From Methanocorpusculum sp. (GTDB lineage: Archaea > Halobacteriota > Methanomicrobia > Methanomicrobiales > Methanocorpusculaceae), in the NCBI GenBank assembly GCA_017387505.1, contig JAFOFB010000003.1:62001-126000 (forward strand): a stretch of DNA of 64,000 nucleotides, given 5' to 3'. The notes beneath the pieces are model-generated. The model did no database searches. It was not told the origin of the DNA and was given only the letters and a program-made list of their open reading frames with translations. This document shows, one piece after another, positions 60,061 through 64,000 of the stretch. The position numbers and the translations under genes were made by a program. The first letter of the stretch is position 1. Each line of letters opens with the position of its first letter.

Positions 60061-60147
60061 GGTCTTTACTCCATGATACGGTTTTCAGGAGAGTAAGACC
60101 GCACGCTTCGGCGCGTATGGGGGTTTGACCCTCATCACTTTTTTTTT
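60061..60147 (+). terminator. Structured 3' region and terminator after the flavoprotein gene
   Basis: A bulged stem GGTCTTTACTCC (60061-60072) with GGAGAGTAAGACC (60088-60100) is followed by ATGGGGGT-TTG-ACCCTCAT (60117-60135, with one G-T pair) and a nine-T run (60139-60147). The last hairpin with T-run looks like a terminator. The first may stabilise the transcript. Confidence 0.6.
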
Positions 60148-60190
60148 CCTTCTCATCCCTTCCGCCGATTGGGATATACAAACAACAACC

Positions 60191-60249
60191 TTATATAGAA
60201 CTACTAAACAACATATTTGTTACATTACCCGTCATGGGTATTAGGTGAT
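60191..60249 (+). promoter_or_regulatory. Promoter and ribosome-binding site of the thermosome gene
   Basis: TTATATAG (60191-60198) predicts a start near 60220. The leader contains TACCC...GGGTA (near 60225-60240) and an AGGTGAT site (60243-60249) 7 bp before ATG 60257. I see no clear heat-shock operator by eye. Confidence 0.55.
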
Positions 60250-60256
60250 TATTACT

Positions 60257-61903
60257 ATGTCAGCACAGCTTGGCGGACAGCCAATTTTAATCCTCAAAGA
60301 GGGTGGATCCCGCACCCGCGGACGCGACGCACAGAGTATGAACATCGCTGCAGCAAAAGCAGTTGCAGGTGCAGTCAGAACCACCCTCGGTCCGAAGGGA
60401 ATGGACAAGATGCTTGTCGACACCATCGGAGATGTTGTCATCACCAACGACGGTGTAACCATCTTAAAAGAGATGGACATTGAGCACCCGGCAGCAAAGA
60501 TGATGGTCGAAGTCTCCAAGACCCAGGACGACGAAGTCGGAGACGGAACCACCTCCGCAGTTGTTATCGCAGGCGAACTCTTAAAGAAGTCCGAAGAACT
60601 CCTCGAGCAGGACGTTCACCCGACCGTTATCACCCTCGGATACAGACAGGCAGCAGAGAAGGCACAGGAACTCCTCCAGACCATTGCACAGGACGTCGAA
60701 GCAAACGACACTGACATCCTCGCAAAGATCGCAGGAACCGCAATGACCGGAAAGAACGCAGAAGCATCCAAAGAGAAGCTCTGTGACTTAATCGTTCGTG
60801 CAATCACTCTCGTCGCAGACGAAGACGGAACTGTTGACACCGAAAACGTCAAGGTCGAGAAGCGTGTCGGCGGTGCAATCGAGGACTCCGAGATTGTTGA
60901 GGGTATGCTCATCGACAAAGAGCGTGTCCACCCAGGTATGCCAAAGACCGTCTCTGACGCAAAGATCCTCCTCCTCAACGCAGCAGTTGAGTACAAGAAG
61001 ACCGAAGTCGACGCAGAGATTTCCATCACCTCCCCGGACCAGCTCCAGCTCTTCCTCGATGAAGAAGAACGCATGATCAAGGGCATCGTTGACAAGATTG
61101 TCAACTCCGGTGCAAACGTCCTCTTCTGTCAGAAGGGTATCGACGACATCGCACAGCACTACTTATCCAAGGCAGGTATCTTCGCAATCCGCCGTGTTAA
61201 GAAGTCCGACATGGAAAAACTCGCCCGTGCAACCGGCGGATCCATCATCTCCTCCATCGACGCAATCTCCGGCGATGAGCTTGGAGTTGCAGGACTCGTT
61301 GAAGAGCGCAAGGTCGGAACCGGCGAAGCAATGGTCTTCGTTGAGAAGTGCAAGAACCCGAAGGCAGTCTCCATCATCATCAAGGGCGGAACTGAGCACG
61401 TCGTTGACGAGCTTGGCCGTGCACTCGAAGACGCACTCCGCGTTGTCGGCTGTGTCGTTGAGGACAAGAAGGTTGTCGCAGGCGGAGGAGCACCGGAAGT
61501 TGAGCTTTCCTTAAGACTCCGTGAGTACGCAGCAACCCAGGGCGGAAGAATCCAGCTCGCAATCGAGGCATTCGCAGCAGCACTCGAAGTCATCCCAAGA
61601 ACCCTTGCAGAGAACGCAGGTCTTGACCCAATCGACAAACTCGTTGACCTCCGTGCAGCACACGAGAAGGGACAGAAGACCTTCGGTCTTGACGTCTTCG
61701 AGGGCAAGCCGGTTGACATGTGGGAAGCAGGCGTTGTCGAGCCGCTGAGAGTAAAGACCCAGGCAATTGCATCCGCTGCAGAAGCAGCTGTCATGATTCT
61801 CAGAATCGATGACGTCATTGCATCCGCAAAGTCCGCAGGACCGTCTCCGGAAGAGATGGCAGCTATGGGCGGCGGAATGGGCGGAATGCCGGGCATGATG
61901 TAA
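60257..61903 (+). CDS. thsA: Thermosome subunit (group II chaperonin)
   Basis: A 548-residue group II chaperonin. [43 protein letters not shown] and the ATP-site [10 protein letters not shown] pattern are present, and the tail ends [10 protein letters not shown]. It assembles into double rings that fold proteins with ATP. ATG 60257 (MSAQLGG) with the AGGTGAT site is preferred to the frame start at 60245. Codon use is strongly biased to C/G third positions, typical of high expression. Confidence 0.95.
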   Translation: MSAQLGGQPILILKEGGSRTRGRDAQSMNIAAAKAVAGAVRTTLGPKGMDKMLVDTIGDVVITNDGVTILKEMDIEHPAAKMMVEVSKTQDDEVGDGTTSAVVIAGELLKKSEELLEQDVHPTVITLGYRQAAEKAQELLQTIAQDVEANDTDILAKIAGTAMTGKNAEASKEKLCDLIVRAITLVADEDGTVDTENVKVEKRVGGAIEDSEIVEGMLIDKERVHPGMPKTVSDAKILLLNAAVEYKKTEVDAEISITSPDQLQLFLDEEERMIKGIVDKIVNSGANVLFCQKGIDDIAQHYLSKAGIFAIRRVKKSDMEKLARATGGSIISSIDAISGDELGVAGLVEERKVGTGEAMVFVEKCKNPKAVSIIIKGGTEHVVDELGRALEDALRVVGCVVEDKKVVAGGGAPEVELSLRLREYAATQGGRIQLAIEAFAAALEVIPRTLAENAGLDPIDKLVDLRAAHEKGQKTFGLDVFEGKPVDMWEAGVVEPLRVKTQAIASAAEAAVMILRIDDVIASAKSAGPSPEEMAAMGGGMGGMPGMM

Positions 61904-61934
61904 AGTCACCAGCGTATCATTTCTCGCTAATATC

Positions 61935-61963
61935 GGCAGGGAATCCCTGCCCCAATATTTTTT
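61935..61963 (+). terminator. Thermosome terminator
   Basis: GGCAGGG-AAT-CCCTGCC (61935-61951), a perfect 7-bp stem, with AATAT/ATATT flanks that extend the pairing and a T-run (61958-61963). It sits 32 bp after the stop. Clear intrinsic-type layout. Confidence 0.75.
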
Positions 61964-62038
61964 CTCACCTCTTTTCGTGTTTTTCTTCGTGGTGTTTTTC
62001 TCTTTTGAAAACCAACATTATAGTCAAGGAGTTAGAGC

Positions 62039-63289
62039 GTGCGGCGCGAAGTTTTGTATCAGTATGACCTTCCGATAGAGATTTTAAATGACCTTCCATA
62101 CGACGAGGAAGTTTTGAACGTCTTATTCGCACGCTCGAAGGAAAAACTGCTTATCCCGATTCTCTTCTCACGCGAAAGAATCTTCTGGGGAGACCCGGAG
62201 ACGGATACTGTTTACAAAGTCTTCGAACTGCATTATGTAAATCTTCTATCTGTCGGCGCAAAGTTCCAGGCAACAGGCTCGGCAACACTTACTTTCCAGA
62301 CAGACCTTGGAAAGGACATTGTCTTCCAGCATATCCAGGACTCCGCTGATTCAGTCCGCTCCGCCATGCTTTCTGCCGCTGACTGTATCCGGAATAAAAC
62401 CTCCCGCATATTTTCAATCGTTAATCAGAAGAACCTCTTAACCGACGAGTATGTTCTTCGCGAGAATCCTGACGCGGTTGCTTTCGCATCTGATGAAGAC
62501 ATCTTTGAGGATGGAATTGTTGTCCCAAGAGCAGAGCCCGCCGTACCGGAAGAGGAAGACATCTTCTCACGCTTTGCAGAAGAGGGTGAGGACGGCAAAG
62601 AAGACGATGAGTTCTTCGAGGCCGCAGAAGAACCTCTGGAAGAAGAGCATTCATCCGCGGTTGTTGACCGTATTGCCCGCATGGTTCAGGCAACAGAACC
62701 TGAGATTGATGAAGCAGAGCCTGCTGTTCCTGAAAACGATGTAATAATTTATCAGTCTGCATCCGCACCAAGAAACGAGCAGTGGCATGGAGAAGGAGGT
62801 GGCGACGCCGAAATTCTTCCACGCGGAAGTCCATGGAAGAATATGTGCCGCATTCAGGCAAATACTGTTCAGGAACCAATCTCGGAGTTCCTTCCAGAGG
62901 ATGACGACTCCGAGGTTTACTGCGGCGGAGAGCGCCCGAAACTTGTGGTGCCTCAGCCAAAAGCAGCACGCCCTGTAAATCAGGATGAAGAAGTCGAAAT
63001 TATCGAGAAGGTAACCGTCCTTCCAAACCCTGCTGTAAAACCGAGAGCAAAGAAAGCTGAGCCCTCAGTCCCGGCCGAACCGGCAGAAAATATCGAGCCT
63101 GTCATGATTCACAGAAGAGGATCTGTACCTGCCGAGGCAGTAACACTTCAGCCGCGGGATGGAATTGACGAGGCAACAGTTGATAAATCACTTGAAGCTC
63201 TGAAGTTCTTACGCGACAATAAAATCATCTCGGAAGCCGAGTACAAAAAAAGAAGTCTTAGTTTGTTTGAAAAAGAAGAGGATAATTAA
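62039..63289 (+). CDS. PH-like/SHOCT-domain protein with acidic linker
   Basis: A 416-residue protein starting at GTG 62039. Residues about 1-120 look like a PH-type sheet (FARSKEKLLIPILFSRERIFWG, then YVNLLSVGAKFQATGSATLTFQ). About 140-340 is a low-complexity acidic linker. The C-terminal 30 residues (SLEALKFLRDNKIISEAEYKKR) match a SHOCT motif, a short helical oligomerisation element. Function unknown. An AGGAG site (AAGGAGTTAG) about 9-15 bp upstream supports the GTG. It follows the thermosome terminator. Confidence 0.6.
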   Translation: MRREVLYQYDLPIEILNDLPYDEEVLNVLFARSKEKLLIPILFSRERIFWGDPETDTVYKVFELHYVNLLSVGAKFQATGSATLTFQTDLGKDIVFQHIQDSADSVRSAMLSAADCIRNKTSRIFSIVNQKNLLTDEYVLRENPDAVAFASDEDIFEDGIVVPRAEPAVPEEEDIFSRFAEEGEDGKEDDEFFEAAEEPLEEEHSSAVVDRIARMVQATEPEIDEAEPAVPENDVIIYQSASAPRNEQWHGEGGGDAEILPRGSPWKNMCRIQANTVQEPISEFLPEDDDSEVYCGGERPKLVVPQPKAARPVNQDEEVEIIEKVTVLPNPAVKPRAKKAEPSVPAEPAENIEPVMIHRRGSVPAEAVTLQPRDGIDEATVDKSLEALKFLRDNKIISEAEYKKRSLSLFEKEEDN

Positions 63290-63507
63290 TCCTGACGAAT
63301 TTCAATAGCGCACTGACTTCTTTTAGTACGCGGCAGAATTGCGAGTTTGTTCTCGTACTCTTCGCATTCAAAACCCTTCTTCGGCATCGGAGACGGCAGT
63401 TCTTTTCCTTTTTTGCAGGTTAAGAAGTATTCAAATTCCCAGTTCTCTTCATTTCTAAGATATTTGTGGTCACCTAAATGACAGCATGATAAACACGGGA
63501 CTACCAT
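63286..63507 (-). CDS. Small cysteine-containing protein, unknown
   Basis: A 73-residue protein. Cysteines lie in PCLSCCHLG (5, 8, 9) and further in TCKKG, FECEEY and QCAIE, so it may bind a metal. It is basic in the C-terminal half. No family recognised. It overlaps the 3' end of the PH-like/SHOCT gene by 4 bp and is divergent from uvrC. Confidence 0.5.
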   Translation of the reverse strand: MVVPCLSCCHLGDHKYLRNEENWEFEYFLTCKKGKELPSPMPKKGFECEEYENKLAILPRTKRSQCAIEIRQD

Positions 63508-63538
63508 ATAACTATCCTTATCCTTCGGGTAACATTAA

Positions 63539-63551
63539 CCTATCTATATTA
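63539..63551 (+). promoter_or_regulatory. TATA-like element of uvrC
   Basis: CCTATCTATATTA lies about 30-35 bp before the uvrC ATG at 63578 and predicts a start near 63570. Pattern only. Confidence 0.35.
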
Positions 63552-63577
63552 TCTCAGCCGCGAAATGTTATTCTGAC

Positions 63578-64000
63578 ATGGCATATCCTGACATCTCCGA
63601 AGTCCCGCATGCACCGGGATGTTACCTCTACAAAGACATAAGCGGAGCAATCATCTATGTCGGAAAAGCCAAGGACTTAAAACGCCGCGTCTCGTCATAC
63701 TTCCAGAAGAAAGACCATTACCCAAAGACAAGAAAACTCGTTGAGACGATAGACTCATTCGAATACATCGTTACAGCAACCGATGAGGAAGCATATCTTC
63801 TGGAAAATACATTAATCAAACGCCATCAGCCAAAGTACAACATTGACCTTCGGGATGCAAAGTCCTATGCATATATCGAGCTTACGAAGGAGAAGTTCTC
63901 GCGAATCGGAATTGCCCGAAGCAAGAAAGGGAAAGGAACTTTTTTTGGTCCTTTTGTCTCAGGTCGCGAGAGAGACTACTGTCTGTCAGTAGTCAAGAAG
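63578..64000 (+). CDS. uvrC: UvrABC excinuclease subunit C, N-terminal part (cut by window edge)
   Basis: The first 141 residues of UvrC. The GIY-YIG nuclease domain is visible: APGCYLYKDISG, AIIYVGKAKDLKRRV and later ETIDSFEYIVTATDEEAYLLENTLIKRHQPKYN, then GPFVSGRE. UvrC makes the 3' and 5' cuts around lesions. Bacterial-type nucleotide excision repair is found in many methanogens. The rest of the gene is beyond the right edge. Confidence 0.92.
   Translation, partial: MAYPDISEVPHAPGCYLYKDISGAIIYVGKAKDLKRRVSSYFQKKDHYPKTRKLVETIDSFEYIVTATDEEAYLLENTLIKRHQPKYNIDLRDAKSYAYIELTKEKFSRIGIARSKKGKGTFFGPFVSGRERDYCLSVVKK

Noticed and set aside
61159-61896. A 245-codon Ser/Ala/Thr-rich frame opposite the thermosome
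   Set aside because: Antisense of a highly expressed, codon-biased gene gives few stops. There is no start context or domain.
1-64000. CRISPR arrays, insertion sequences, integrases, tRNA and rRNA genes
   Set aside because: No regularly spaced repeats, transposase or integrase domains, or tRNA/rRNA signatures were found on either strand by eye.

Overview
The window reads as a chromosome segment from a methanogenic archaeon, most probably a Methanomicrobiales member. It resembles Methanocorpusculum, though that genus-level guess rests on recalled protein similarity and is an inference. The archaeal signature is unambiguous: Sec61-gamma/SecE, Spt5/NusG, stalk proteins L10 and L12 (P1), S17e, L21e, RpoF (Rpb4), TFE, thermosome, Dph2, Trm56, DTD2, Tsr3 and Pus10/TrmY. 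Methanogenesis is indicated by the AtwA-type component A2 of the methyl-CoM reductase activation system, methanogenesis marker protein 8 (DUF2099), DUF1890/DUF1894, MfnB (methanofuran) and CofE (coenzyme F420). Genes are densely packed on both strands, with many 1-22 bp overlaps. No rRNA, tRNA, CRISPR array or insertion sequence is visible, and no stretch over 300 bp lacks a gene.

Layout. 1-6.8 kb: a leftward group (HD protein, ThiN-like protein, S17e, truncated AtwA), a TudS-like/deoxyribosyltransferase fusion, then a rightward run Tsr3-DUF1890-DUF1894-MntP, a leftward SstT-type symporter and a lipoprotein. 6.9-15.7 kb: a rightward dph2-METTL5-MFS run; a leftward five-gene chain with overlapping ends (wHTH, trm56, ATP-grasp, tfe, HD); a threonine aldolase; cofE and folP. 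15.8-23.0 kb: a long rightward information-processing run, DUF1624 membrane protein-dtdA-ftsZ-secE-nusG-small membrane protein-rpl11-rpl1-rpl10-rpl12. It carries a structured RNA element just before rpl1 that looks like an L1 autoregulatory site. 23.1-33.5 kb: hypF, membrane proteins, lipoproteins, a CDP-alcohol phosphatidyltransferase, marker protein 8, a membrane-anchored regulator, an aldo/keto reductase and an alanine/lysine-rich hypothetical.

33.6-40.3 kb is the most accessory-looking part. It holds an MBOAT/SGNH acyl-transfer pair with an AT-rich SGNH gene and a 14-G tract in the promoter region, beside a MarR-regulated heterodimeric ABC exporter. 40.3-50.7 kb: mfnB-guaB; a NifX-like His-rich protein with a CoA-disulfide reductase/rhodanese flavoprotein; and a leftward translation/RNA-modification chain trmY-pus10-rpl21e-rpoF-DUF655-ksgA-hemK2, then tcdA and a TatD-like hydrolase. 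50.7-64 kb: a QueT/YhhQ-type transporter, tyrS, a pentapeptide protein, an NCS2 permease, a membrane protein ending in a peptide-deformylase-like domain, an FTR-beta-like protein, a solute-binding lipoprotein, a degenerate PP-loop protein with nadE, a possible small RNA with an upstream 32-bp dyad, an unknown protein with a shortened flavoprotein, the thermosome, a PH-like/SHOCT protein and the start of uvrC.

The dominant theme is translation and RNA modification: Tsr3, Dph2, METTL5-like, Trm56, DTD2, Pus10, TrmY, KsgA, HemK2, TcdA, TyrRS and ribosomal proteins. The most unusual items are the deformylase-like membrane fusion, the TudS-NDT fusion, the degenerate PP-loop paralogue, the poly-G promoter tract, the rpl1 leader and the 57.8 kb dyad/hairpin locus.
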